Shown here: in pieces, positions 6,285 through 16,051 of the stretch | How the letters are laid out: the number at the start of each line of letters is the position of its first letter | Position numbering within the stretch: position 1 is the first letter of the stretch | Source of the DNA: a virus | DNA length: 36,561 bases | IMG/VR virus record: IMGVR_UViG_3300012936_000059 | Coordinates: 1 to 36,561 of that record | Strand: one strand, 5' to 3' | Translations under genes and position numbers: made by a program | The notes under the pieces: generated by a model | Databases searched by the model: none | Told to the model about the DNA's origin: nothing | Seen by the model: only the letters and a program-made list of their open reading frames with translations

Positions 6285-7504
6285 TGACTACAAGATTTGA
6301 CAAAGAAAAAGAAGATAATAGCTCAATAGTCTTAGGATATGAAGGCTATTCTCATCCAGAACAATATACAATACCTTCTTGTGGACTAGAAGATTTAGAC
6401 TATGCGGTGTTTAATCTATTTGACAATCAGCTTCCTTTATATTATGAACATCAGGGTCAACAGAAAAAAATACCTGTTATTTTCGCTACAGGCGAAAGGT
6501 TTGCAATTTTAAGAAGAAACAAACCCTTGACAGATAAGACTGGTGCACTTGTTTTACCTTTAATTTCTATTACTAGAACTTCTCTTGAGAATACTCCTCA
6601 AAAAGGAATGGCTAATAACCAATTGTTTCCTGAAGTTTTAGTTAGAAGAATATCAAAAGATAACGTAAAATGGCGCCAGAAAAACAATTTTGAAGGATTT
6701 GAAAGTTTAAACAGCACAAAGAAAACAAACAAAACAGAATATAATCTTGCACCTCAAATAAAAAACAATATTTATGAAACAATAGAAATACCTCCTGTCA
6801 AGTATTTTGGTGCAACATATGAAATATCTCTTTGGAGTTCGTTTACACAACAAATGAATGATTTATTGACTACTATTATGAGTGCTTATACAATAAATCC
6901 AGGTCAACAATTTCGCATTGAAAGTAAAAAAGGATATTGGTTTCCAGCTTTTGTAGAGAGTAACTTTTCTCAAGATACGAATTATGCTGATTATACTGAC
7001 GCAGAAAGGTACATCAAGTACAATATGACTTTAAATGCAACAGGTTATATTCTTGCACCTAATATTTTAGGAGGAAAAGTTAGTCTTAAGTCTTTAGTAA
7101 GCGCACCAAATATTTCTTTTGAAACTCTTTTTTCAAACACAGATACTTCGCCAAACGTTGGTGGAATTTCTTCTAATGACCCTAACGCTAGAATATTAGA
7201 TAATATTTTAACTGAAAATTCTCCAAATATTTCTCAAAAAGTAGGCTATAAAGCAATCGATTCTATTACAGCTTTAAATAGTTACGACAAATCTTCAGCA
7301 CAAGTAACGGGTGAATCAGACTTGGAACCTTATGATACTTTTGGCAATATAAACACAAACGATACTAAAGTTAAAAAAGTAGCTATCGTTGACAAAGAAG
7401 GTAAAGTAGTTAATGTTAAAGCAAGCGTAAGTGCAAATGGTGAACTAGTATATGATCAAAAATACGCAGAAAAAATATTCAATATATCAAATTCAAACAA
7501 TTAA
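6284..7504 (+). CDS. Tail completion/terminator protein (T4 gp3/gp15-like)
   Basis: 406 residues, start overlapping the previous stop. A central domain has KKIPVIFATGERFAI (about 62-76), GALVLPLISITRT (about 87-100) and YEISLWSSFTQQMNDLLTTI (about 180-200), the arrangement I recognise from T4-type tail terminator and sheath-stabiliser proteins, which cap the tail and join it to the neck. The C-terminal 130 residues are polar and Ser/Asn-rich. It directly precedes the first sheath gene, as expected for this role. Family match is by pattern only. Confidence 0.5.
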   Translation: MTTRFDKEKEDNSSIVLGYEGYSHPEQYTIPSCGLEDLDYAVFNLFDNQLPLYYEHQGQQKKIPVIFATGERFAILRRNKPLTDKTGALVLPLISITRTSLENTPQKGMANNQLFPEVLVRRISKDNVKWRQKNNFEGFESLNSTKKTNKTEYNLAPQIKNNIYETIEIPPVKYFGATYEISLWSSFTQQMNDLLTTIMSAYTINPGQQFRIESKKGYWFPAFVESNFSQDTNYADYTDAERYIKYNMTLNATGYILAPNILGGKVSLKSLVSAPNISFETLFSNTDTSPNVGGISSNDPNARILDNILTENSPNISQKVGYKAIDSITALNSYDKSSAQVTGESDLEPYDTFGNINTNDTKVKKVAIVDKEGKVVNVKASVSANGELVYDQKYAEKIFNISNSNN

Positions 7505-7571
7505 AAGATATTTAGATAATAACTCGCATATTTATGTAACGTATTAGAAAATTAATTTTAGGAGAACTAGC

Positions 7572-10500
7572 ATGGCAGAGCAGACATTTAAGTCTCCAGG
7601 CTTTTTTGAACGAGAAATAGAAGTAATCAAAAGGCCTATAGTAAAAAGAAATGATGTTCCAGTAGGTGTTATTGGAATGGCGCGCAGAGGACCTGCATTT
7701 GTACCAACTACAGTTTATTCTGCAGATGAGTTTGCAAGAGTTTTTGGGCGCCCAGATAGAAGAATGATGAGTAATCACGCAGTTTCTGAGTTTTTTAGAA
7801 ATCAAGGAAAGGCACTTACTTTTTGTAGAACACTAGGTAGTGGTTACTTTGATGAAGGCACAGGTAACACAATTAACGCAGGTTTTAAATTTGTCTCTTC
7901 AGCAGCAAATAACAAAAAACACGGTTCAGTTCACTTTATTGTTGCAAAGCATCAATTAGCAAACTCTGAATTTTTATCACTAGGCAGCTTTAATGATAAT
8001 GACTCACACACTACAAATATGGATAGTGACTCAGCTGGCGGTTTAGCTGGAGCTGCAGGTGATGGTGTAGTTGAGTTAATTAGAGCAATGATTTTTACTC
8101 ACAAAGACTACGCAGTAACTGTAGGTTTGGAAGATAATGCAGACGATCACACAATAATAACAGACAATAAATTTACAATAAGATTAAGAACACAATCAGA
8201 AATTACTAACAACGAAGAAGGAATAGCATATTCTGTTTCTTTAGACCCTTTAAGAGATGATTACATTTCTAAAGTATTAAACATAGATCCTCTTTCTTTT
8301 GACGAAAAAAAGCACTATTTGTATGCAGACTTTCCAGTTGATGAAGTTGTTGCTAGTTCTGATACAAAAGCAGTTGGTGTTTTACACCCGAATGATACTT
8401 GGGACAGTAAATTTAACAATTTTCAAAGTAAGTTTACAACTCCAGAAACTCCTAGTTTTATATCGCAACCTTTTGGTGATAAAGAATATGATCTTTTTCA
8501 TATTGAGTCTTTGGATGATGGTTCATATGCTTCGACAAAATATAAAATATCAATAACAGGACTTCGAGCTAGCACAGATCCAACTGATAATTATGGAACC
8601 TTTAACTTAACAGTTAGAGATTTGAGAGACACAGATGAATCTCCTATTGTTTATGAGTCTTATACAAATTGTTCTCTAAATCCAGTAGCAGATAACTACA
8701 TTGCAAAAATAATTGGTGATCAAAAACTTTACTATAACTACGAAGCTGATGGTGAAGAAAAACGTCTAGTTAGAGAAGGAACTTTTAAAAATAAATCAAC
8801 TCGAATTAGAGTTGTTATGAGCAGTGATGTTCAAATGCAAGAAGTCCCAGAAAAAGCTTTACCTTTTGGATTTAGAGGTGTTCCTGCACTTTTATTAAAT
8901 GATGATGGCACAGATTCGAGTACAAATTTAAGAATGTCGTCTAATAGAGATATTGGCAATTCTGGTTTAGACCACGCTGTAATGCCTCCTTTACCTTATA
9001 GATTTAAAATAACTAAAGGCACAGTTAAAACTGGTCAAAGCTATGCACAAAATTATACGGGTCAAGCTTCAACAGCAGAATCAGTTGATTTAAATCTTCA
9101 CTGGGGATTAATGACTACAACTATCGAAGATATAGACCAGCCTAATAGCGGAACTAACTTTAATTATTTGATAGAAAATTATACTAAGTTTTTAAGTGCT
9201 GATTATAGTGTTTGGTCTAAACAAAAAGCTGACAAGCATAATAATAATAAATTTAGTTTAGCAAAAGTATCTCTAAACAAAGATACTTTGTCCGATGTTG
9301 ACGGTACTATTAATGATATATTTAAAGATGCAGTATATATTAGAAATGCAGATGCTGACAATAGTGTGATGTATGATGCATCTCAACATTTGGTCAAAAT
9401 GGGTGGCGATACTAGTGATAGCTTAGCTCAAGATACTGATAGAGTTTCTTTGGCAAAGCTTTTAGCTGAAGATGCTACTAAGTTTAATAAATATAGTTTA
9501 GTAGCCAAATTTACTGCGCCCTTTTATGGAGGTTTTGACGGTCTAAATATTTTAGATAGCGATTCATATTATATGACAGATCTTGCTTCTTCGACCGAGC
9601 AAGACCTATACAGAGCTGATTTGGCTAACGGCAAAGCACACAGTGACGGCTTTAGCAGCGGAATAAGAGGCACTTTAAAGTCTGAGTCTAATCCTACTAT
9701 GCAAGGCGAAGAAAACAAAAACAACGTTATTTCTTCATATAGAAATGCGATCGAAGTTATGACTGATGAAATGGTTGTTAATCATAACGTTATTACTGTG
9801 CCTGGCATAAGAGATCCTTTTTTAACAGACTACGTTAAAAATAGAGTAGAAGCTTACGGTAGATCAATCTTTTTAATGGACATTCCTCAGTACGACAAGC
9901 AAACTTTAAGAATTTTTGTTAGCGAAAGAGGCATTGCAGATGCAAGACCAGATGTTGGAGAAACATCAGCACAATTTGAGTTAAGAGAAGTTAATTCTTC
10001 TTATGTTGCCTCATACTTTCCAGACGCATCAGTATTAGATAGCAGTGACAGTGATGAAGGTTCAGTAAACGTTAGAAGATCAGTTAGAGTAAGTCCATCT
10101 GTTGTTGCGTTAGGTGCACTTGCCAAAACAGACGCAGTTTCTCAACCTTGGTTTGCACCTGCTGGTTTTGCGAGAGGTGCTCTTGATACAATTACTTCAA
10201 TAGACGTAAGACTCAATGCAGAAGATCGTGATACTTTATATGAATCACGAATTAATCCTATTGCAAACTTTCCAAATAAACAGTTTGTTATATTTGGACA
10301 GAAAACAGCACAGCTTGCAAGAACTGCACTTGATAGAGTTAATGTTAGAAGATTAGTTTTAGAAGTTAAAAGGCAAATAGGCATAACTGCACAACGTTTG
10401 CTTTTTGAGCAAAATAATAAAGCAACTAGAGACTCTTTTGTTTCTACTGCATCACAACGACTTGCAGACATACAGCTCGGTCAAGGTATTGAAGATTTTA

Positions 10501-10646
10501 GAGTTGTAATGGATGATACAAATAACTCTGCTGAAGATGTTGACAATAATAGACTTAACGGTAAAATTATTATTGTTCCGACGCGTGCTGTAGAGTTTAT
10601 TGCAATTGATTTTGTAATAACTAATGCAGGCGTTGAATTTCCCTAA
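7572..10646 (+). CDS. Contractile tail sheath protein 1
   Basis: 1024 residues behind TTAGGAGA. The N-terminus (SPGFFEREIEVIKRPIVK, then VGVIGMARRGPAFVP) is the standard sheath arm and first domain. The C-terminus has PWFAPAGFARG, then FVIFGQKTAQ, ALDRVNVRRLVLEVKRQI and the closing EFIAIDFVITNAGVEF, the hallmark of the phage tail-sheath family that forms the contractile outer tube around gp19-type tubes. T4 gp18 has 659 residues, so this protein carries about 360 extra, mainly between residues 110 and 700. The DDGSYAST segment and following beta domain recur in both sheath paralogues downstream. It keeps all conserved ends and is probably the standard sheath subunit. Confidence 0.9.
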   Translation: MAEQTFKSPGFFEREIEVIKRPIVKRNDVPVGVIGMARRGPAFVPTTVYSADEFARVFGRPDRRMMSNHAVSEFFRNQGKALTFCRTLGSGYFDEGTGNTINAGFKFVSSAANNKKHGSVHFIVAKHQLANSEFLSLGSFNDNDSHTTNMDSDSAGGLAGAAGDGVVELIRAMIFTHKDYAVTVGLEDNADDHTIITDNKFTIRLRTQSEITNNEEGIAYSVSLDPLRDDYISKVLNIDPLSFDEKKHYLYADFPVDEVVASSDTKAVGVLHPNDTWDSKFNNFQSKFTTPETPSFISQPFGDKEYDLFHIESLDDGSYASTKYKISITGLRASTDPTDNYGTFNLTVRDLRDTDESPIVYESYTNCSLNPVADNYIAKIIGDQKLYYNYEADGEEKRLVREGTFKNKSTRIRVVMSSDVQMQEVPEKALPFGFRGVPALLLNDDGTDSSTNLRMSSNRDIGNSGLDHAVMPPLPYRFKITKGTVKTGQSYAQNYTGQASTAESVDLNLHWGLMTTTIEDIDQPNSGTNFNYLIENYTKFLSADYSVWSKQKADKHNNNKFSLAKVSLNKDTLSDVDGTINDIFKDAVYIRNADADNSVMYDASQHLVKMGGDTSDSLAQDTDRVSLAKLLAEDATKFNKYSLVAKFTAPFYGGFDGLNILDSDSYYMTDLASSTEQDLYRADLANGKAHSDGFSSGIRGTLKSESNPTMQGEENKNNVISSYRNAIEVMTDEMVVNHNVITVPGIRDPFLTDYVKNRVEAYGRSIFLMDIPQYDKQTLRIFVSERGIADARPDVGETSAQFELREVNSSYVASYFPDASVLDSSDSDEGSVNVRRSVRVSPSVVALGALAKTDAVSQPWFAPAGFARGALDTITSIDVRLNAEDRDTLYESRINPIANFPNKQFVIFGQKTAQLARTALDRVNVRRLVLEVKRQIGITAQRLLFEQNNKATRDSFVSTASQRLADIQLGQGIEDFRVVMDDTNNSAEDVDNNRLNGKIIIVPTRAVEFIAIDFVITNAGVEFP

Positions 10647-10661
10647 TATATAGATATAAGA
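10644..10661 (+). promoter_or_regulatory. Late-promoter-like motif before sheath 2
   Basis: TAATATATAGATATAAGA begins at the stop codon of sheath 1 and lies 41 bases before the sheath 2 ATG. It contains TATAAGAATA (10655-10664), close to the T4 late consensus. The same stretch recurs before the tube gene (15386), giving modest support. Confidence 0.35.
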
Positions 10662-10684
10662 ATAAAAAACAGGAGACTATAGAT

Positions 10685-13600
10685 ATGGCTGGACAAGGCT
10701 CAGCAAGAGTAACTCTTAATGAAATAGATTTATCACAAGTCAGAGACCCAGAACAACTTCCTCAAGGTGCTCCAGCTGCTGTTGTCGGTCCAGCAAAACG
10801 TGGACCTGCATTTGTTCCCAAGACATTTGCAACAATACAGCAGTTTAACGAAACATTTGGTTCGTTACAAAAAGTAAGCAAAGACAGCAATGCTAATCTT
10901 TTTGGGCCTTTGGCTCTTAACGAATGGATGAGAAATGCACAAGCAGGGACTTTTTTGCGTGTCCTTGGTGTAGGTGATGGTAACGCAAAAGCATCAAGCG
11001 GCAGGGTAACAGATGCTGGATTTGTTGTTGGATCTAATACTACTTATGATAGTAATAACGAACTACAAAGAAACCCGTACGCAACGTCGTTAAATGTTAA
11101 TAATGAAGATGCTGCACTTAAAACTGCAAGAACTCATTTTCTTGGCTGTTTTATGAAAGATCAAGGACAAAGCACATTTCTACAAGATGCAGGCATTCAA
11201 GCATCAGAAGGCCCCGGATCTATTAAAATACGACTAACAAATGACAAAAGACCTCACGACAATAGCACACTTAAGTTAACTTTTATTAACGTAGCATCAC
11301 TAGACGCCACTGACAATAGGACTTTTACATTTACAGGAGACCCTACTGCCAACGACAATGTTAACAATGCAAGTGATCATATCGTAACTGTTTTGTTTGA
11401 TTTAGCTACACTAATAGACACAGATACAACAGCTACAGCGGCACACTTAAATGCAACTTTAGTTCCAGATACACTAGACGCTAAGATTGAAAATATAGCA
11501 AGTGACGCGTTAGTACCAGGACTTAGATATAAAGTTACACGAGTTGATGCAAATGACTGGAGTGCTTGTAGTAATGCACAAAACTGGTTTGGTGACGATA
11601 TAGCAAACGCAGCAGTAGGGGATGAATTTATTGCTACGTCGGTAGGAGCCAACGGAAAAGGTGAAGTTGAAACATCTCAAGACGAGGCAAATGCAACTTT
11701 AACGATCGTATCAGTTTATAATGCTGAAGCTACAAACAACAACGAAGTAGAATTTAATATAGTAACAAATCCTGATACTGACTTTGCTGACGTTTTAGTT
11801 GGTAGCAAGACAGCTTCTGTTGAATCTCAAGAAATATCATTTGGCGGCGGAGGTACTGAAAGTGCTTTTGCAGACATTCAATTTGCAGGCAACCCAAATG
11901 CAGATGATGCCTTAACAATTACAGCATTAACTAATGACGGAGATGGAAGTTTTACAGATAATGATGTTGTCTATACGTTTAAAAACGATTTGACAAACAA
12001 AAATGACAATGACAAAATTTCAAATGGCGATGTCGTTACAGACACGTACGAAGTAACAAATGCAGGTCAAGTTGAAGTTAAAATTGCAGAAAATTATACA
12101 GATACAGTTTTAAATTTAAAAGCTGCATTTAAAAGAGTTGCATCACAAGCAGGCACAGGCGCTGAGTCTGGTCAAGCAGCAGGATCTGGTACTTCTACAA
12201 ATCATGAAGGCAAGTTAAATGTTTCTGACATTGATCAGGACTCTTTTAGAATTGTGCAAGTTTTAAAAGGAACAGTTGGAAGAAGTAAGGAAGATGGAGA
12301 TGATCCGATTGTTAACGATGCGACCAATGTCACAATATTGGGTGCTAGCGATGCATCAAATACTGCTGCTCCAATTGCTAATGGTTCTGGTCACTACAAA
12401 GAAGGACAAGATGATTTTGCATCTCTAACTGTTACATTACTAGGACAGCCTAACAATGATGATCAAATAACGTTTGTTGTAAGAAATAGTGCAAACAACG
12501 GCAACTTAACTGAGACTTATGTTTTTAAGCCAGCTAATGGTAATGTTAATGCTAATGACGACGGTAGCAATAACACAATTGTTTTAATTGGCACAACTTT
12601 AGATGAAACACTGGTAAATCTAAGATCTGCGATTATAACTAATAGTGTAGCTGGCGATAAAATTAGAGAAGGTCTTAACACAGACGTCAACAATACTTAC
12701 TCATCAAGTTTAGTTTTAAATGATGAACAAAACAGTTTGACTATTATTGCAAACGCAGCTGACGCTCAAAAAGGTGCACAGTCAAACTTAACACAGACTT
12801 TCGGCGTTTCTGATGCAGTAACACTTTCAAATATTGATGGTGCAAGTGTAGTAGGAAACTTTGGTAAAAAAGTGGAAAACTTTACAGGTGGAGGTGGATC
12901 TGCTGAGCCTGTTGTTCGTGGTGTTCTTATGTCACCTCAAGGGGTAATACCTACACTTAAAACAACAAACGCTGCTTATGATTCAAGTCCGACAGATGAA
13001 AATAGAAGAAAGTTAGTTGTTAAAGTTAACGACACTGATTTACTTGACTTTGGTACTGATGCATCTACTAACTTGATAGGATATCAAATAGGCAATGTAA
13101 CAACAACAGATGATCAGACTTTTGAGCTAATATTAAATGGATTTAAGAGCGAAGAAAACTCTTCTTCTTTGATATGCTCTTTTAATCCAGAGAGCACTAA
13201 TTATTTTGCTAAAGTTATGAATACTGATCCAGAAAAAATCGAAGAAAGAGGACATTATTTACATGCGCATTGGGATATTGATCCTAGAGTAGCAAAAGCT
13301 GATTTGAGTGGTGTTTTAAGTCAAGCAGGTAGTTTAATAACTAGTGATATGGCAGGATTCTGTATGCACTCTGTAGGAGATAGAGCTGTAGAAGGTGTTG
13401 TTGGAGGTGTTGATGTACCAAATACACCTGATTTTGAGTCTTTTGACTCAAGATATCGTACTGCTAAGTCTCCTTGGATTATGTCACAGAAAAGTGGCGG
13501 TTCTTCTAAAAAGTTGTTTAGATTACATTCTCTTGATGATGGTAAGTCTGGAAATGATAGATTTAGAATTTTAATTTCAAATATACGTTCTGGAGAAAAC

Positions 13601-15388
13601 GCCAGTGATTTTGGAATTTTTGATTTAACTTTAGAGTCGTTTGATAGTGATCCTATAAGTGGAGAAAAGCTAATTCAATGGAGTAGTTTATCACTTGACC
13701 CAGAAAGCAAAAATTACATTGGTCGCGTAATTGGTGACAAGCATATGTATTATGACTTTGATAGATTACAAAGCAAGCAAAGACTTGTTGAAGAAGGTGA
13801 CTATGAAGTTAGAAACAAATATGTTCGTGTTGAAGTATCCGTAGAATTGGAGACAGCTGATGGCGCTTCATGGGCAAGATCTGCTTTGCCTTGCGGGTTT
13901 AAAGAATATAAGACTCTTAATTTGTCGCCTAGAGCAGGATTGTTTGCTGAGCTTGGCACAGATCGAGAAGGCGCTGGCAGATTGCTTCCAGCAGGCTCCT
14001 TTAACTCGCTTAAGGTTTTACCTTTGCCTTTTGTAAAGCACATAACAAGAAAATCTGGATTAACAACAGAAACATCAGAAGCTTTGGCATGGGGTGTTAA
14101 GTTTGCAAAGAAGCAAAGAGATGAGCCACATCGAGAAATTGGTGAGATTCGTTTTAACCCAAGCATTATTTCTTGGACCAAGTTTTTTCCAGACATGGGT
14201 GCTTATCCTGTTTCTGTTGACTCTCAAGAAGAATTTTCTTTAGAGAACATTGCTTGGAACGAATCTGATTGGTCAACTTCTGAGTATGTAAGATCAGGAA
14301 ATGTTAGTGACTTACCAAGTGGAAAACAATACTTAGAATTAGCTTCTGCAGCATCAAGTGGTCGCAACGTAAGATTCCTTAAGTTCCGTTGTATAATGCA
14401 AGGTGGTTTTGATGGTCTAAATATCTTTAACAAAGAAAAAGCCGCAATGAGTTCAATTGCAGCATTTAGAGAAGCAAACGAAGAAGTAGCTGACTCCAAC
14501 GTGTTTACAGGTCCAACTATTGTTGCTTATCAAAGAGCAGTAGATGTTTTGGCAGATAAAAGTGCTACAGAATTTCAGCTATTAGCAATACCAGGCATAC
14601 GTGAACCAGTAGTTACTGACTATGCAATTACTGCATGTGAGAGTAGATTTGATGCAATGCTTGTAATGGACATAGAAGAATATAGCAGACTTAATGCAGT
14701 TATTTTAGATGATACTAAACCAAGTGTTAGTAAAACAATTTCTAAATTCTCTGATAGAAGACTAGATACTTCATTTGCAGCTGCATATTTCCCAGATGTT
14801 ATTATTCCTAGACCTTCTAACGGTTCACCTCTTCAAGTACCACCATCAGTAGGTATGTTAGGTGTAATGAGTCTTAATGATACACTTGCTGATCCTTGGT
14901 TTGCACCTGCTGGTCTAAGAAGAGGAAGAATAAGAGCACAAAACGTTAAAGTTCAAATGAATAGAGACACACTTAATGATCTTTACGATGCAGACATTAA
15001 TCCTATTTATGAGCCGGCTGGTAGAAGTGGTCAGGTTTTTGCCTTTGGTCAAAAAACACTGCTACAAAATCAATCAGCTCTCGATAGAATTAATGTTAGA
15101 CGTCTTTTAATTAACATTAGAAGAAAAGTTAAAGCAGTTGCAAACACTCTTTTGTTTGAGCCAAATAGAGCATCAACTTTAGCTAAGTTTAACGCTTTAG
15201 TTGATCCAATAATGTCAGAAGTTAAAGCTCGTCAAGGCGTTGAAAGATACAAGGTACAAATTGACACAACTACAACTACAGAAAACGATGTTTTAAATAA
15301 TACAATTAGAGGCAAGATTTACTTGCAGCCTACTAAGTCCGTAGAGTTTATTTCGCTTGATTTCGTAGTAACAAACTCAATTGATTAA
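10685..15388 (+). CDS. Giant contractile tail sheath protein 2 with modular insertion
   Basis: 1567 residues behind ACAGGAG. The sheath N-domain is intact (VVGPAKRGPAFVPKTFA, then LNEWMRNAQAGTFLRVLG), as is the C-domain (PWFAPAGLRRG, FAFGQKTLLQ, SALDRINVRRLLINIRRKV, EFISLDFVVTN). Compared with sheath 1, about 600 residues are added between about 160 and 830. This insertion holds repeated beta-rich modules of one pattern (about 392-480: FADIQFAGNPNADDALTI; about 575-665: FASLTVTLLGQPNNDDQITF), with Gly4 hinges at FGGGGT and TGGGGS. Their Asp/Asn/Thr-rich composition resembles surface-exposed decoration domains. Size is far beyond usual sheath length (roughly 350-700). It may form a specialised ring or alternate with sheath 1. 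Confidence 0.88.
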   Translation: MAGQGSARVTLNEIDLSQVRDPEQLPQGAPAAVVGPAKRGPAFVPKTFATIQQFNETFGSLQKVSKDSNANLFGPLALNEWMRNAQAGTFLRVLGVGDGNAKASSGRVTDAGFVVGSNTTYDSNNELQRNPYATSLNVNNEDAALKTARTHFLGCFMKDQGQSTFLQDAGIQASEGPGSIKIRLTNDKRPHDNSTLKLTFINVASLDATDNRTFTFTGDPTANDNVNNASDHIVTVLFDLATLIDTDTTATAAHLNATLVPDTLDAKIENIASDALVPGLRYKVTRVDANDWSACSNAQNWFGDDIANAAVGDEFIATSVGANGKGEVETSQDEANATLTIVSVYNAEATNNNEVEFNIVTNPDTDFADVLVGSKTASVESQEISFGGGGTESAFADIQFAGNPNADDALTITALTNDGDGSFTDNDVVYTFKNDLTNKNDNDKISNGDVVTDTYEVTNAGQVEVKIAENYTDTVLNLKAAFKRVASQAGTGAESGQAAGSGTSTNHEGKLNVSDIDQDSFRIVQVLKGTVGRSKEDGDDPIVNDATNVTILGASDASNTAAPIANGSGHYKEGQDDFASLTVTLLGQPNNDDQITFVVRNSANNGNLTETYVFKPANGNVNANDDGSNNTIVLIGTTLDETLVNLRSAIITNSVAGDKIREGLNTDVNNTYSSSLVLNDEQNSLTIIANAADAQKGAQSNLTQTFGVSDAVTLSNIDGASVVGNFGKKVENFTGGGGSAEPVVRGVLMSPQGVIPTLKTTNAAYDSSPTDENRRKLVVKVNDTDLLDFGTDASTNLIGYQIGNVTTTDDQTFELILNGFKSEENSSSLICSFNPESTNYFAKVMNTDPEKIEERGHYLHAHWDIDPRVAKADLSGVLSQAGSLITSDMAGFCMHSVGDRAVEGVVGGVDVPNTPDFESFDSRYRTAKSPWIMSQKSGGSSKKLFRLHSLDDGKSGNDRFRILISNIRSGENASDFGIFDLTLESFDSDPISGEKLIQWSSLSLDPESKNYIGRVIGDKHMYYDFDRLQSKQRLVEEGDYEVRNKYVRVEVSVELETADGASWARSALPCGFKEYKTLNLSPRAGLFAELGTDREGAGRLLPAGSFNSLKVLPLPFVKHITRKSGLTTETSEALAWGVKFAKKQRDEPHREIGEIRFNPSIISWTKFFPDMGAYPVSVDSQEEFSLENIAWNESDWSTSEYVRSGNVSDLPSGKQYLELASAASSGRNVRFLKFRCIMQGGFDGLNIFNKEKAAMSSIAAFREANEEVADSNVFTGPTIVAYQRAVDVLADKSATEFQLLAIPGIREPVVTDYAITACESRFDAMLVMDIEEYSRLNAVILDDTKPSVSKTISKFSDRRLDTSFAAAYFPDVIIPRPSNGSPLQVPPSVGMLGVMSLNDTLADPWFAPAGLRRGRIRAQNVKVQMNRDTLNDLYDADINPIYEPAGRSGQVFAFGQKTLLQNQSALDRINVRRLLINIRRKVKAVANTLLFEPNRASTLAKFNALVDPIMSEVKARQGVERYKVQIDTTTTTENDVLNNTIRGKIYLQPTKSVEFISLDFVVTNSID

Positions 15389-15406
15389 TATATAGATATA
15401 TAAAGA
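15386..15406 (+). promoter_or_regulatory. Late-promoter-like motif before the tail tube gene
   Basis: TAATATATAGATATA is identical to the start of the motif at 10644 and is followed by TATAAAGA (15399-15406). It begins at the sheath 2 stop codon, 40 bases before the tube ATG. A separate promoter for the highly expressed tube gene is reasonable. Confidence 0.35.
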
Positions 15407-15425
15407 ATTTTAGGAGAATAAAGAA

Positions 15426-15914
15426 ATGGCAGAGACACTTTCAGTCACGGAAATGATTCCAAATAAGTTTGAGCCAAAAAGAAAGAATCGATGGATCTTT
15501 GCGATTGAAGGCATCGATGCTTTTCTAATTAAGTCAGCAGCTCGACCACAATACTCAACAAACGAGACAACAATAAACTTTATGAATAGCACAAGATACC
15601 TTGCAGGAAAGACAACTTTTAGTTCAATAAACGTTGTTCTTTATGATCCAATTGCTCCAAGCGGTGCTCAGCAAGTTATGGAATGGGTTAGAACTCACTT
15701 TGAGTCTGTTAGTGGCCGTAGTGGTTATGCAGATTTCTATAAGAGAGATTGTCAACTCAAGATGTTGGATCCTGTAGGTACTGTTGTTGAACTTTGGGAT
15801 ATTAAAGGCGCTTATCTTCAAAGTGCTAACTTTGGTGACATTGGATACGATGATGATGCGCCAATGGAAATTACTATGGAACTTAGATTTGATAACTGCG
15901 TACTTCAGTACTAA
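15426..15914 (+). CDS. Tail tube protein (T4 gp19-like)
   Basis: 162 residues, close to the 163 of T4 gp19, behind TTTAGGAGA. Features of the family are visible: the N-terminal FEPKRKNRWIFAIEGIDAF, KSAARPQYS, the central VVLYDPIAPSGAQQVMEWV and the closing LQSANFGDIGYDDDAPMEIT followed by a short beta strand. Tube subunits stack as hexamer rings around the tape measure and carry DNA through the tail. It is the only tube gene in the window, although there are three sheath genes. It is followed by a long hairpin that could limit read-through. Confidence 0.92.
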   Translation: MAETLSVTEMIPNKFEPKRKNRWIFAIEGIDAFLIKSAARPQYSTNETTINFMNSTRYLAGKTTFSSINVVLYDPIAPSGAQQVMEWVRTHFESVSGRSGYADFYKRDCQLKMLDPVGTVVELWDIKGAYLQSANFGDIGYDDDAPMEITMELRFDNCVLQY

Positions 15915-15918
15915 TCTA

Positions 15919-15966
15919 ATTGCTTGTTAGTTTCTGTTTAAACGCTAGCAGCAATTAACAAGCAAT
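15919..15966 (+). terminator. Long hairpin after the tail tube gene
   Basis: ATTGCTTGTTA (15919-15929) and TAACAAGCAAT (15956-15966) form a perfect 11-bp stem with a 26-base loop. There is no proper T tract after it, so it is either a weak terminator or an mRNA-stabilising 3' structure for the abundant tube message. Confidence 0.5.
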
Positions 15967-16012
15967 CTATATAATTTAATTAATTTAGACTAAAAAGTTT
16001 TCTAAACCTATT

Positions 16013-16020
16013 TATAAATA
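16013..16020 (+). promoter_or_regulatory. T4-type late promoter TATAAATA
   Basis: An exact match to the T4 late promoter octamer, 39 bases before the ATG of sheath 3 and just after the hairpin that closes the tube gene. In T4 this site is used by the gp55 sigma factor with gp45/gp33. Position and exactness support real use; the octamer alone can occur by chance in AT-rich DNA. Confidence 0.55.
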
Positions 16021-16051
16021 CAAATAGACATAAAGAAAATAGGTTTTGCTA

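Noticed and set aside
16046-16051. TTG as the start of sheath 3
   Set aside because: ATG at 16052 lies in the same frame six bases later with better spacing to the AGG at 16041.
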